From: Bradyrhizobium sp. B097
GTDB taxonomy: Bacteria > Pseudomonadota > Alphaproteobacteria > Rhizobiales > Xanthobacteraceae
Direction of reading: 5' to 3'
Assembly: GCF_038957035.1 (NCBI RefSeq)
Contig: NZ_CP152412.1
Span: forward strand, 5,204,501 to 5,268,500
DNA length: 64,000 nt
Positions 52,868 to 61,649 of this stretch are shown piece after piece. The notes under the pieces were generated by a model. The model made no database searches. It worked only from the letters and a program-made list of their open reading frames with translations, and was not told the origin of the DNA. How positions within the stretch are numbered: position 1 is the first letter of the stretch; every line of letters begins with the position of its first letter. The translations under genes and the position numbers were made by a program.

Positions 52868-53008
52868 TCTCCCTCGCCCCGCGCTTGCGGGGAGAGGGTC
52901 GGGGTGAGGGGCTGCTTCCGCATACCGAATGTGTGGAAGCGGCCCCTCACCCGGATCTTACGCTTCGCGTAAGATCCGACCTCTCCCCGCAAGAGCGGGG
53001 CGAGGTGA
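52868..53008. repeat. Dispersed repeat, family E, copy 2
   Basis: TCCCTCGCCCCGCGCTTGCG, GGGGAGAGGGTCGGGGTGAG, CCCCTCACCCGGATCTTACG, then GACCTCTCCCCGCAAGAGCG. Two nested palindromes are visible. It fills the gap between ppx/gppA (ends 53017) and rlmE (starts 52840). Confidence 0.78.
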
Positions 53009-53016
53009 CTCAGGGT

Positions 53017-54060
53017 CTAGCACGCCCGCAGCGCGCCGTCCTCGCGCATCATCTCGACCAGCATGCCCTCGCGCAGGCCGCGATCGGCGACGCGGAGCCG
53101 CGGCATCGGGAACGCGTTGCGGATCGCGTCGAGGATCGCGCAGCCGGCCAGCACCAGATCGGCCCGCTCGACGCTGATGCAGTTGTTGTTGACCCGCGCC
53201 TCGTAGTTCATGCCGAGCAGCTTCTGGATCGTCGCGGTGACGTCGCCATCGTTCATCCAGATGCCGTCGATGCGGCGGCGATCGTAACGCGACAGATTGA
53301 GGAACACGCCGGCGAGCGTGGTCACGGTGCCCGACGTGCCGAGCATGTGCATGTCGCGCAGATCCTTGCCGTGCTCGGCCGCGAACGGCGCGACGTGGCG
53401 CGCGACCTCATCGATCATCCGCGCATACATGTCCCTGGTGACGTTCTTGCCGCCGAAATGTTCCGCGAGCGTGACGACGCCGAGCGGGATCGACATCCAC
53501 GCCTTGATGCGCGGCGGCGCATCGGGCACGCCGGGATCGCGCTCGATCCGCACCAGCTCGGTCGAGCCGCCGCCGATGTCGAACAGGATGGCGCCCCGCC
53601 CCTTCGGATCGAGCAGCGGCGAGCAGCCGATCACGGCGAGCGTCGCCTCGGTCTCGCGATCGATCACCTCAAGCTCGATGCCGGTCTCGGCTGCGACGCG
53701 CGCGCGAAAGCTTTCGGCATTGCCGGCGGCGCGGCAGGCCTCGGTGGCGATCAGCCGCAGCCGGCGGGCCTTGCGATAGCGGATCTTGTCGCTGCAAATG
53801 GCGAGCGCGGCGATCGCACGCTCGATCGCAGCCTCGCTGATCGAGCCGGTCGCGGCGATGCCCTCGCCGAGCCGGATGATCCGCGAGAAGGAATCGACCA
53901 CGCGGAACCCGTCGCCGGTGGGACAGGCGATCAACAGCCGGCAATTGTTGGTGCCGAGGTCGAGCGCGGCGTAGACGCCGCTTTCCGCGGCCGCCGCAAT
54001 CAGCCCTGACGGGGCTTCGCCGGCCGGAGGGCCGTCACAAAGCCGCACATAGTCATTCAT
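53017..54060 (-). CDS. Exopolyphosphatase/guanosine pentaphosphate phosphohydrolase
   Basis: 347 aa, the usual length of the short Ppx/GppA form without the HD domain. The actin-like ATPase fold shows LDLGTNNCRLLIACP (phosphate 1), FDIGGGSTELVRIER (phosphate 2) and MLGTSGTVTTLAGVFLNL. It hydrolyses polyphosphate or pppGpp in the cytoplasm. The ATG at 54060 (MNDYVRLCDG) is preferred; a GTG at 54138 is possible. It is upstream of rlmE. Divergent from the molybdenum hydroxylase gene. Confidence 0.88.
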   Translation of the reverse strand: MNDYVRLCDGPPAGEAPSGLIAAAAESGVYAALDLGTNNCRLLIACPTGDGFRVVDSFSRIIRLGEGIAATGSISEAAIERAIAALAICSDKIRYRKARRLRLIATEACRAAGNAESFRARVAAETGIELEVIDRETEATLAVIGCSPLLDPKGRGAILFDIGGGSTELVRIERDPGVPDAPPRIKAWMSIPLGVVTLAEHFGGKNVTRDMYARMIDEVARHVAPFAAEHGKDLRDMHMLGTSGTVTTLAGVFLNLSRYDRRRIDGIWMNDGDVTATIQKLLGMNYEARVNNNCISVERADLVLAGCAILDAIRNAFPMPRLRVADRGLREGMLVEMMREDGALRAC

Positions 54061-54283
54061 CAAAACACTGTCTTTCCGCAGGACCCCAAGGGCAATCCAG
54101 GAGGATTCTTGGGGCCCGCCGAATAATTGTCCGTTCACGGAAACTTTAGCAGCGTCAAAGCCCTGCGCAAACTCCGTTCACATTGGGTCCATGCCCAATC
54201 GGGCGTTGTCGTTAAGGGGGGCGTGCGTTATCTCGTCTGCGCCCCCAAACTCCAGCAAATCCGGGCATTTCAGGTCATTTTCG

Positions 54284-56659
54284 ATGCAAGATCATACGCC
54301 GCCCGCCTCCCTCGAAAACACTATCGCACTGCAAAAATACGGTGTCGGACAGCCTGTTCGACGAAAGGAGGACGACACCCTGGTGCGCGGCAAGGGCAAA
54401 TACACCGATGATTTCTCCCTGCCCGACCAGGCCATCTGCTGGATGGTCCGCTCCTCCCATGCCCACGGGATCATCAAGGGGATCGATACGGAAGCCGCCA
54501 AGGCGATGCCGGGCGTGCTCGGCGTCTGGACCGGCGCGGACCTTGCGGCCGCGGGCTACAACCCCTTCACATGCGGCCTGCCGCTGAAGAACCGCGACGG
54601 CTCGCCGCTCAAGCAGACCAACCGCCCCGCGCTCGTGACCGACAAGGTGCGCTTCGTCGGCGATCCCGTGGCTTTCGTGGTGGCAGAGACCGCGGCGCAG
54701 GCCCGCGATGCGGCCGAAGCCGTCGAGGTCGATATCGAACCGCTGCCGGCGGTGACGGATGCGGCCGAAGCGACCAAGCCAGGCGCGCCGCAGCTCTATG
54801 ACGGCATCCCGAACAATGTCGCGCTCGACTATCACTATGGCGACACCGCCAAGATCGAGGCGGCGTTCGCCGCCGCCGCGCATGTGACGAAGCTCGACAT
54901 CGTCAACACCCGCGTCGCCGTGGTCTCGATGGAGCCGCGCGTCGCGCTCGCGCATTACGACAACAAGACCGAACGCTTCACGCTGCAGGTGCCGACCCAG
55001 GGCGTCTCCGGCAACAAGGCGATCCTGGCGCGCCTGCTCAACGTGCCCGCCGACAAGGTCCGCATCCTCACCGGCAATGTCGGCGGCTCGTTCGGGATGA
55101 AGAACCTCAATTATCCCGAGTACACTTGCATCGCGCATGCGGCGCGCGAGCTCGGCCGCCCGGTGAAGTGGCTCGACGAGCGGTCGACCAGCTTCCTGTC
55201 CGACAGCCAGGGTCGCGCGCAGCTGATCCATGCCGAGCTGGCGCTCGACGCCGACGGCAAGTTCCTCGCAGTGCGGTTGTCCGGCTTCGGCAATCTCGGG
55301 GCCTACATCACCGGCGTCGCGCCAGGCCCGCTGTCGCTCAACACCGGCAAGAACCTCGCGAGCGTCTACCGCACGCCGCTGCTCGGCGTCGACATCAAGA
55401 CGGTCGTGACCAACACCACGCTGATGGGCGCCTATCGCGGCGCTGGCCGGCCCGAGGCCAATTACTACATGGAGCGGCTGATCGACGCCGCAGCCGACGA
55501 GATGGGCATCAACCGCTTCACGCTGCGCAAGCGCAACTTCATCAAGCCGTCGCAGCTGCCGTTCCCGGCGGCCTCCGGCGTCACCTATGACAGCGGCGAT
55601 TTCGCCGGCGTGTTTCAGAAGGCGCTCGAAATCTCCGACTACGAGAACTTCGCCAAGCGCAAGAAGGAGAGCAGGAAGAGCGGCAAGCTGCGCGGCATCG
55701 CCGTCGGCTCCTATCTCGAGGTCACCGCGCCGCCGAGCGGCGAGCTCGGCAAGATCACCTTCGAGCCCGACGGCTCGGTGAAGCTCACCACCGGCACGCT
55801 CGACTACGGCCAGGGCCACGCCACGCCGTTCGCGCAGGTGCTGTCCGAGCAACTCGGCGTGCCCTTCGAGAACATCACGCTCGAACAGGGCGACAGCGAT
55901 TTGGTGCGGTTCGGCAACGGCACCGGCGGCTCGCGCTCGATTACCGCGACCGGACAGGCGATCGTCGAAGCTTCGGCGCTGGTGGTCGAGAAGGGCAAGA
56001 AGGCCGCCGCGCACATGCTGGAGGCCTCCGAGGCCGACATCGAATTCGGCCAGGGCCGCTTCACCATCGCCGGCACCGACCGCTCGATCGGCATCATGGA
56101 GCTCGCCGAGCGGATGCGCGACAGCAAGATGCCCGAGGGCACGCCTGAGACGCTCGACGTCGATCACGCCACCAAGGAGACGGCGTCGACCTTCCCGAAC
56201 GGCTGTCACGTCGCGGAGGTCGAGATCGATCCCGACACCGGGGTGACGCGGATCGTGCGCTACTCGGCGGTCAACGATTTCGGCACCGTGGTCAACCCGA
56301 TGATCGTCGCCGGCCAGCTGCACGGCGGCGTGGCGCAAGGCATCGGCCAGGCGCTGATGGAGGAAGTCAGCTACGACGGCTCGGGCCAGCCGATCACCGG
56401 CTCGTTCATGGACTACGCGCTGCCGCGTGCCGGCGACGTGCCGTCGATGCTGGTCGGCGATCACCCCTCGCCGGCGAAATCCAACCCGCTCGGCACCAAG
56501 GGCTGCGGCGAAGCCGGCTGCGCCGGCAGCCTCGTCTGCATCGTCAATGCCGTGGTGGATGCACTGTCGGAGTACGGCATCAAGCACATCAACATGCCGC
56601 TGACGCCCGAACGCGTCTGGCGCGCGATCCAGGATGCCAAGGCGAAGGCGGCGGCTTGA
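54284..56659 (+). CDS. Xanthine dehydrogenase/aldehyde oxidase-family molybdopterin-binding subunit
   Basis: 791 aa large subunit. The N-terminal GVGQPVRRKEDDTLVRGKGK is the aldehyde-oxidase/xanthine-dehydrogenase a/b hammerhead; the Mo-cofactor part has GNVGGSFGMKNLNYPEYTCI, TLMGAYRGAGRPEANYYMER, and the active-site Glu in GTKGCGEAGCAGSLVCIVNA. The active-site loop reads AYRGAGR, not the AYRCSFR of aerobic CO dehydrogenase. The small FAD and 2Fe-2S subunit genes are not in the window, so it is an orphan or pairs with distant subunits. The ATG MQDHTPPASL is chosen. The substrate is unknown. Confidence 0.9.
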   Translation: MQDHTPPASLENTIALQKYGVGQPVRRKEDDTLVRGKGKYTDDFSLPDQAICWMVRSSHAHGIIKGIDTEAAKAMPGVLGVWTGADLAAAGYNPFTCGLPLKNRDGSPLKQTNRPALVTDKVRFVGDPVAFVVAETAAQARDAAEAVEVDIEPLPAVTDAAEATKPGAPQLYDGIPNNVALDYHYGDTAKIEAAFAAAAHVTKLDIVNTRVAVVSMEPRVALAHYDNKTERFTLQVPTQGVSGNKAILARLLNVPADKVRILTGNVGGSFGMKNLNYPEYTCIAHAARELGRPVKWLDERSTSFLSDSQGRAQLIHAELALDADGKFLAVRLSGFGNLGAYITGVAPGPLSLNTGKNLASVYRTPLLGVDIKTVVTNTTLMGAYRGAGRPEANYYMERLIDAAADEMGINRFTLRKRNFIKPSQLPFPAASGVTYDSGDFAGVFQKALEISDYENFAKRKKESRKSGKLRGIAVGSYLEVTAPPSGELGKITFEPDGSVKLTTGTLDYGQGHATPFAQVLSEQLGVPFENITLEQGDSDLVRFGNGTGGSRSITATGQAIVEASALVVEKGKKAAAHMLEASEADIEFGQGRFTIAGTDRSIGIMELAERMRDSKMPEGTPETLDVDHATKETASTFPNGCHVAEVEIDPDTGVTRIVRYSAVNDFGTVVNPMIVAGQLHGGVAQGIGQALMEEVSYDGSGQPITGSFMDYALPRAGDVPSMLVGDHPSPAKSNPLGTKGCGEAGCAGSLVCIVNAVVDALSEYGIKHINMPLTPERVWRAIQDAKAKAAA

Positions 56660-56686
56660 AGCAGGCGCCGTCGCCGCCAACACCGC

Positions 56687-56789
56687 TGTCATCGCCCGCG
56701 AAGGCGGCCGATCCAGTATCCCAGAGACGATTGTGCTTGAGCCGAAAGGCCCCGGCGTACTGGATCCCCCGCATGCGCGGGGGATGACA
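56687..56789. repeat. Dispersed palindrome, unrelated to families A-F
   Basis: TGTCATCGCCCGCG at 56687-56700 pairs with CGCGGGGGATGACA at the right end (to 56789), with GATCCAGTATCCCAGAGACG inside. Lies in the 263 bp between the hydroxylase and hotdog genes, beside a family F repeat. Confidence 0.65.
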
Positions 56790-56826
56790 GTTGTGGGCGA
56801 TGCGAGAGCTCACCCCACCTCACATT

Positions 56827-56915
56827 CGTCATGCCCGGGCTTGACCCGGGCATCCATCGACTTGAAACGACTCTTGCGAAGACGATGGATTGCCGGGTCA
56901 AGCCCGGCAATGACG
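56827..56915. repeat. Dispersed palindrome, family F
   Basis: CGTCATGCCCGGGCTTGACC and CGGGCATCCAT pair with ATGGATTGCCGGG and TCAAGCCCGGCAATGACG. It ends 8 bp before the stop of the hotdog gene and may terminate its transcript. Confidence 0.78.
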
Positions 56916-56922
56916 GCCTTCT

Positions 56923-57726
56923 CTACGCCGCGGCCTGCTCGCGCGGCTGGGTGATCGCGATGTGCCAGCAATGCGCGAGCGGCACGCCGTTGCCGAGCAC
57001 CAGCGCGTCGAGCTCGACGAAGCGGTGGCCCTTCTTGTCGTAGTTGCCGGTCACCTTGGCGCGCGCGGTCAGCTCGTCGCCGATCTTGCCCGCCGATAGC
57101 AGCTGCATGCGGGTGCCGACATGGATCCAGGGCCCGAGGATCGCATTGTCGACCAGGACCTTGTTCATCACCCGCGGCAGCAGGCCGGGATGGCCGAGAC
57201 CTTCGCGCAAGTAAATCGGGTCGGTCTCGCGGATATCGGCGAGATATTCCTTCGCGGCGTCGCCGGACCAGTCGCGCGGAATGGTGCCGAGCCACTTGCC
57301 CTCTTCATAGGACGACGCGCTGACCGGCTTGCGCTCGGCGACGGCGGCAACCTGCGTGTAGTCGTCGAGCACAAATTTCGGCACTGAAGCCGGCAGCGAC
57401 GCGGTGCCGGTGGCGCAGAGTTCGCCGCGGCTGGTCAGCTCTATCGACAGTCCATTGCCGGTTTCCCGGCCGGTCAATTCGGCGATCTCGCCGTCATAGA
57501 CCGGCTTCACGAAACGCGCCTCGATCAGGCCGCGTTCCAGGAAATCGCGGCCCCACTTTTCGACCGGCAGGTGCATCATGTAGGCCATCACATCGACGCC
57601 GGGGACGAGTCCGCCGGAAAAGCCGAACTTCCGCGCCACCGTGTCGTCGTGGATCTTGTTCTCGGACAGTTTCGAGGTGTTGTACGCCGAGACGCGGTAG
57701 GCCTGCGATCCGGTCTGCGAGTTCAT
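56923..57726 (-). CDS. Double-hotdog MaoC-like protein
   Basis: 267 aa. The first hotdog has LSENKIHDDTVARKFGFSGG and LVPGVDVMAYMMHLPVEKW; the second has GPWIHVGTRMQLLSAGKIGD and ELTARAKVTGNYDKKGHRFV. The MaoC/hydratase-2 signature usually reads D-x-N-P-x-H; here it is S-E-N-K-I-H, so the catalytic Asp position is Ser while the His is kept. A hydratase activity is therefore doubtful. Start MNSQTGSQAYRV at 57726 with an AAGGG upstream. Divergent from the YaiI-like gene. Confidence 0.8.
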   Translation of the reverse strand: MNSQTGSQAYRVSAYNTSKLSENKIHDDTVARKFGFSGGLVPGVDVMAYMMHLPVEKWGRDFLERGLIEARFVKPVYDGEIAELTGRETGNGLSIELTSRGELCATGTASLPASVPKFVLDDYTQVAAVAERKPVSASSYEEGKWLGTIPRDWSGDAAKEYLADIRETDPIYLREGLGHPGLLPRVMNKVLVDNAILGPWIHVGTRMQLLSAGKIGDELTARAKVTGNYDKKGHRFVELDALVLGNGVPLAHCWHIAITQPREQAAA

Positions 57727-57862
57727 GGGGTTTTCCCTTATTTCCGTTGCTTTTCTGGCGACAATGGTAGTCGAACAAAGAGGCATGGCAAGCCTCTCGT
57801 TTTGCTCGCAATTTTCCGCACCATGGAGTACACGCAGGCCGCGCCTGCCAACCAATGAATCG

Positions 57863-58360
57863 ATGACTGAAACCCCTGCCCAAACCCGCATCTATGTCGA
57901 CGCCGACGCCTGCCCGGTGAAGGACGAAATCTACCGCGTCGCAATCCGGCTCGGCGTGCCCGTCAGCGTGGTCGCGGGCAATTTCATCCGCGTGCCGCAG
58001 GATCCGCTGATCGAGCGCATCGCTGCCGGTTCCGGCATGGATGCCGCCGATGACTGGATCGCGGAACGCGCGCATGAGGGCGACGTCGTGATCACAGCGG
58101 ACATTCCGCTGGCGAGCCGCTGCGTCAAGGCCGGCGCCGACGTGATCGCGCCGAACGGCAAGCCGTTCACCGAACAATCGATCGGCATGGCGCTCGCGGT
58201 GCGCAATCTCATGACCGATCTGCGTTCGTCGGGTGAGATCACCGGCGGGCCGAAATCCTACTCGCCGCGCGACCGCTCGAATTTCCTGGCGATGCTCGAC
58301 CAGACCATCCGCCGCATCCAGCGCCGCCGCGCCGAGCAGGCGCCGGCAAACGGGAATTAG
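57863..58360 (+). CDS. YaiI/YqxD-family protein (DUF188)
   Basis: 165 aa. RIYVDADACPVKDEIYRVAI, VVAGNFIRVPQDPLIERIAA, DGDVVITADIPLASRCVKAG-like (GDVVITADIPLASRCVKAGA), and FTEQSIGMALAVRNLMTDLR are the UPF0178 family blocks; the fold is PIN-like with conserved Asp, suggesting a nuclease-type site, but the activity is unknown. The ATG at 57863 follows a run of non-coding-looking codons. The uup gene begins 4 bp after its stop region, so the two are likely co-transcribed. Confidence 0.88.
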   Translation: MTETPAQTRIYVDADACPVKDEIYRVAIRLGVPVSVVAGNFIRVPQDPLIERIAAGSGMDAADDWIAERAHEGDVVITADIPLASRCVKAGADVIAPNGKPFTEQSIGMALAVRNLMTDLRSSGEITGGPKSYSPRDRSNFLAMLDQTIRRIQRRRAEQAPANGN

Positions 58361-58364
58361 CGCG

Positions 58365-60179
58365 ATGGCCCCACCGCTCATCCAGCTCAAGGACATCCGC
58401 CTGACGTTTGGCGGCACGCCGCTACTGTCAGGCGTCGAGCTGTCGGTCTCCGCGGGCGAGCGCGTCTGCCTGATCGGCCGCAACGGCTCCGGCAAATCGA
58501 CCTTGCTGCGGATCGCGGCCGGCCTGGTCGAGCCTGATGCGGGCAGCCGTTTCGTGCAGCCCGGCGCCACCATCCGCTATCTGCCGCAGGAGCCGGATTT
58601 CGGCGACCACAAGACGACGCTGGCCTATGTCGAGGCGGGCCTTGGTCCCGGCGACGACCACTACCAGGCGCGCTATCTGCTCGAACAGCTCGGCCTCACC
58701 GGCGAGGAAGATCCGGCGCACGTCTCCGGCGGCGAGGCGCGCCGCGCGGCGCTGGCACGGGTGCTGGCGCCCTCGCCCGACATCCTGCTGCTGGACGAGC
58801 CGACCAACCATCTCGATTTGCCGACCATCGAATGGCTCGAAGGCGAGTTGGAGAGCCGGCGCTGCGCACTGGTCCTGATCAGCCACGACCGCCGCTTCCT
58901 CACCAATTTGTCGCGCACCACCGCCTGGCTCGACCGCGGCCAGATCCGGCAGATCGAGCGCGGCTTTGGCGCTTTCGAGGCGTGGCGCGACGAGGTGCTG
59001 GCGGAGGAAGAACGCGAGCAGCACAAGCTCGACCGCAAGATCGTCAACGAGGAGCACTGGCTGCGCTACGGCGTCTCCGGCCGTCGCAAGCGCAACGTCA
59101 AGCGACTCGGCAATCTGTTTGCGCTGCGCGACCAGCGCCGCGACTATCGCGGCGCCACCGGCAATGCCACGCTCGCCGCCGCCGAGGCCGAGAAATCCGG
59201 CCGCCTCGTGATCGAGGCCAAGACCATCACCAAGGCCTATGGCGAGCGCACGATCGTCGATACCTTCTCGACCCGGATCCAGCGCGGCGACCGCGTCGGC
59301 ATCGTCGGCCCGAACGGCGCCGGCAAGACCACGCTGGTGCATCTTCTGATCGGCAACGATCCGCCCGACTCCGGCTCGGTGCGGCTCGGGGCCAATATCG
59401 AGATGGCGACCCTCGACCAGCATCGCGAGAGCCTCGATCCGAAGCTGACCCTGGCCGAGGCGCTCACCGGTGGCCGCGGCGATCACGTCATGGTCGGCGA
59501 CAAGTCGAAGCACGTCATCGGCTACATGAAGGATTTCCTGTTCGCGCAGGAACAGCGCGGCACGCCGCTCGAGGCGCTCTCCGGCGGCGAGCGCGGCCGC
59601 CTGATGCTGGCGCGCGCGCTGGCCAAGCCGTCGAACCTTTTGATCCTGGACGAGCCGACCAACGACCTCGATCTCGAAACCCTCGACGTGCTCGAGGACA
59701 TGCTCGGCGACTACGACGGCACCGTGATCCTGATCAGCCACGACCGCGACTTCCTCGACCGCGTGGTGACCTCGGTGATCGTGCCCGAAGGCCAGGGCCG
59801 CTGGATCGAATATGCCGGCGGCTACTCAGACATGCTCGCGCAGCGCGGCGCCGACGTGAAACGCGAAACGGTGAAGGCGGACGCCGCGATCGAGGAGAAG
59901 AAGGAAGCCAGGGCCGCGGCACCCGAAGCGGCACCCCGGCGCCGGCTGAGCTTCAACGAGAAGCACGCGCTGGAGACATTGCCGAAGACGATCGACGGAC
60001 TGCACGCCGAGATCGCAAAGCAGCAGAAGCTGCTCGATGATCCCGACCTCTATGCCAAGGATCGCAAGAAATTCGACGCCGCCTCGGCCGCGATCGCCAA
60101 GGCGCAGGACGAGCTCGCCACCGCCGAAGACCGCTGGCTCGAGCTCGAAGTGCTCCGCGAAGAGATCGAGCAGGCATGA
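58365..60179 (+). CDS. uup: ABC-F ATPase, Uup-type
   Basis: 604 aa with two ABC cassettes: Walker A GRNGSGKST and GPNGAGKTT, signatures VSGGEARR and LSGGERGR, Walker B ILLLDEPTNHLD and LLILDEPTNDLD. The linker between cassettes is the long basic ABC-F helix pair, and a C-terminal coiled coil (from KHALETLPKTIDGLHAEIAK on) is the Uup-type DNA or ribosome-binding tail. ABC-F proteins act on the ribosome; Uup also affects transposon excision and DNA branch processing in Escherichia coli. It is soluble and not a transporter. Start is a plain ATG 4 bp after the YaiI-like stop. Confidence 0.9.
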   Translation: MAPPLIQLKDIRLTFGGTPLLSGVELSVSAGERVCLIGRNGSGKSTLLRIAAGLVEPDAGSRFVQPGATIRYLPQEPDFGDHKTTLAYVEAGLGPGDDHYQARYLLEQLGLTGEEDPAHVSGGEARRAALARVLAPSPDILLLDEPTNHLDLPTIEWLEGELESRRCALVLISHDRRFLTNLSRTTAWLDRGQIRQIERGFGAFEAWRDEVLAEEEREQHKLDRKIVNEEHWLRYGVSGRRKRNVKRLGNLFALRDQRRDYRGATGNATLAAAEAEKSGRLVIEAKTITKAYGERTIVDTFSTRIQRGDRVGIVGPNGAGKTTLVHLLIGNDPPDSGSVRLGANIEMATLDQHRESLDPKLTLAEALTGGRGDHVMVGDKSKHVIGYMKDFLFAQEQRGTPLEALSGGERGRLMLARALAKPSNLLILDEPTNDLDLETLDVLEDMLGDYDGTVILISHDRDFLDRVVTSVIVPEGQGRWIEYAGGYSDMLAQRGADVKRETVKADAAIEEKKEARAAAPEAAPRRRLSFNEKHALETLPKTIDGLHAEIAKQQKLLDDPDLYAKDRKKFDAASAAIAKAQDELATAEDRWLELEVLREEIEQA

Positions 60180-60196
60180 TGCGTATGAAGAATTGT

Positions 60197-60282
60197 CGTC
60201 ATTGCGAGGAGCGGAGCGACGAAGCAATCCATGCATCCGCAGATGCGGACAGATGGATTGCTTCGCTTCGCTCGCAATGACG
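60197..60282. repeat. Dispersed palindrome, family C, copy 2
   Basis: CGTCATTGCGAGGAGCGGAG, CGACGAAGCAATCCATGC on the left; ATGGATTGCTTCGCTTCGCT and CGCAATGACGG on the right. In the gap between uup and the aldolase-like gene, so it lies in or near the leader of the latter. Confidence 0.82.
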
Positions 60283-60307
60283 GAAATGCTGAACCGGAGT
60301 TGACCCG

Positions 60308-61387
60308 ATGACCACGCCCCTCGCCGCCAAGATCGCCAAGGAATACGGCACGCCCTGCGCCGTGATCGACATGGACCGGGTCGAGCGCAACATCGCGCGC
60401 ATCCAGAAGGCCTGCGACGAGGCCGGCGTCGCCAACCGGCCGCACATCAAGACGCACAAGAACCCGATGCTGGCGCAGCTGCAGATCAAGGCCGGCGCCA
60501 AGGGCATCACCTGCCAGAAGCTCGGCGAGGCCGAGATCATGGCCGATAGCGGCATCGACGACATCCTGATCAGCTACAATCTGCTCGGCGACGAGAAGAT
60601 GGCGCGGCTCGGCGCGCTGCAGGGCAAGGCCAACGTCACCGTCGCCGCGGATAATTCCGTCGTGATCGGCGAGCTGCCGAAGGCAGCAGCAGCCTCCGGC
60701 CGGCCGCTCTCGGTCGTGGTCGAATGCGACACCGGGCGCAAGCGCGCCGGCGTCGAGACGCCCGCCGAGGCGATCGCGCTGGCGCGCGAGATTGCCGGCT
60801 CGAAGGGCCTGAGCTTCGCCGGCTTCATGCTGTACCCGACCGAGACCGGTTGGGCGGATGCGCAGAAGTTCTACGACGAGGCGCTCGCCGGCGTGCGCGC
60901 CCACGGCCTCGATGCGACTATCGTCTCCACCGGCGGCACGCCGAACCTCGTCAATCTCGGCAAACTGAAGGGCGGCACCGAGCACCGCTTCGGCACCTAT
61001 ATCTACAACGACCGCATGCAGGTCGCGGCCGGCGTCGCCAGCTGGGATGACTGCGCGCTGCACATCTATTCCACCGTGGTCAGCCGGGCCGGCCCCGAGC
61101 GCGGCATCCTTGACGCCGGCTCCAAGACGCTGACCTCCGACACCGGCGGCCTCGAAGGCCACGGCCTGATCCTCGAACATCCCGAGGCCAAGATCGCACG
61201 CTTTGCCGAGGAGCACGGCTTCCTCGACCTCTCGCGCAGCAACACGCGGCCCAATGTCGGCGACGTCGTGCGGATCGTGCCCAATCACGTCTGCGTCGTC
61301 GTCAACATGATGGACGAGGTCGTGATGGTGCGCGGCGACGAGATCATCGGCGCGTTGCCGGTGACGGCGCGCGGCAAGCTGCGCTGA
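60308..61387 (+). CDS. PLP-dependent D-threonine aldolase / D-serine dehydratase-like enzyme
   Basis: 359 aa alanine-racemase-type fold. The PLP Lys is in RPHIKTHKNPMLAQLQIKAG; VECDTGRKRAG and VSTGGTPNLVN are the cofactor-binding blocks. Near the C-terminus PNHVCVVVN supplies a His-x-Cys pair that binds zinc in D-serine dehydratases of this family. It should cleave or deaminate D-3-hydroxy-amino acids in the cytoplasm. The exact substrate (D-Thr or D-Ser) cannot be told from sequence alone. Follows a family C palindrome. Confidence 0.88.
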   Translation: MTTPLAAKIAKEYGTPCAVIDMDRVERNIARIQKACDEAGVANRPHIKTHKNPMLAQLQIKAGAKGITCQKLGEAEIMADSGIDDILISYNLLGDEKMARLGALQGKANVTVAADNSVVIGELPKAAAASGRPLSVVVECDTGRKRAGVETPAEAIALAREIAGSKGLSFAGFMLYPTETGWADAQKFYDEALAGVRAHGLDATIVSTGGTPNLVNLGKLKGGTEHRFGTYIYNDRMQVAAGVASWDDCALHIYSTVVSRAGPERGILDAGSKTLTSDTGGLEGHGLILEHPEAKIARFAEEHGFLDLSRSNTRPNVGDVVRIVPNHVCVVVNMMDEVVMVRGDEIIGALPVTARGKLR

Positions 61388-61394
61388 GTGGGCG

Positions 61395-61555
61395 CCCGCG
61401 CATCCTTCGAGGCTCGCTTCGCTCGCACCTCCAGCGACAAAGGCGAAGCCTTTGCGCGGGGATGACGCTCTCTTTACGCGAGATTACTCTCTCGGAGCCG
61501 TCACCCTGAGGTGCCGGAGCGCAGCGGAGGCCTCGAAGGGCGGCGGCGGGCATCG
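61395..61555. repeat. Dispersed repeats, family D, two arms (copy 3)
   Basis: CATCCTTCGAGGCTCGCTTC, CACCTCCAGCGACAAAGGCG on the left, GTCACCCTGAGGTGCCGGAG and GCCTCGAAGGGCGG on the right. The same blocks as in 39772-39915. Confidence 0.72.
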
Positions 61556-61559
61556 AGCC

Positions 61560-61646
61560 CGTAGGATGGGTAGAGCGCAGCGAAACCCATCATGCTTCCG
61601 CGCGGATCGAAGTCGATGGGTTTCGCTGCGCTCTACCCATCCTACG
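61560..61646. repeat. Perfect 32-bp inverted repeat beside the LysR stop
   Basis: The arms 61560-61591 and 61615-61646 are exact reverse complements (each begins or ends with the CGTAGGATGGG / CCCATCCTACG block) around a 23-base loop. It ends 4 bp before the stop of the LysR gene and could act as its terminator. Confidence 0.85.
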
Positions 61647-61649
61647 AAT

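Noticed and set aside
54284-56659. Aerobic carbon monoxide dehydrogenase large subunit (CoxL)
   Set aside because: The active-site loop AYRCSFR is absent; the sequence reads AYRGAGR.
54275-56692. 805-aa open frame on the minus strand, opposite the molybdenum hydroxylase gene
   Set aside because: Its residues are Arg/Asp/His/Gly-rich with no motif, and it mirrors the codon pattern of the plus-strand gene, which has clear family motifs. It is a high-GC shadow.
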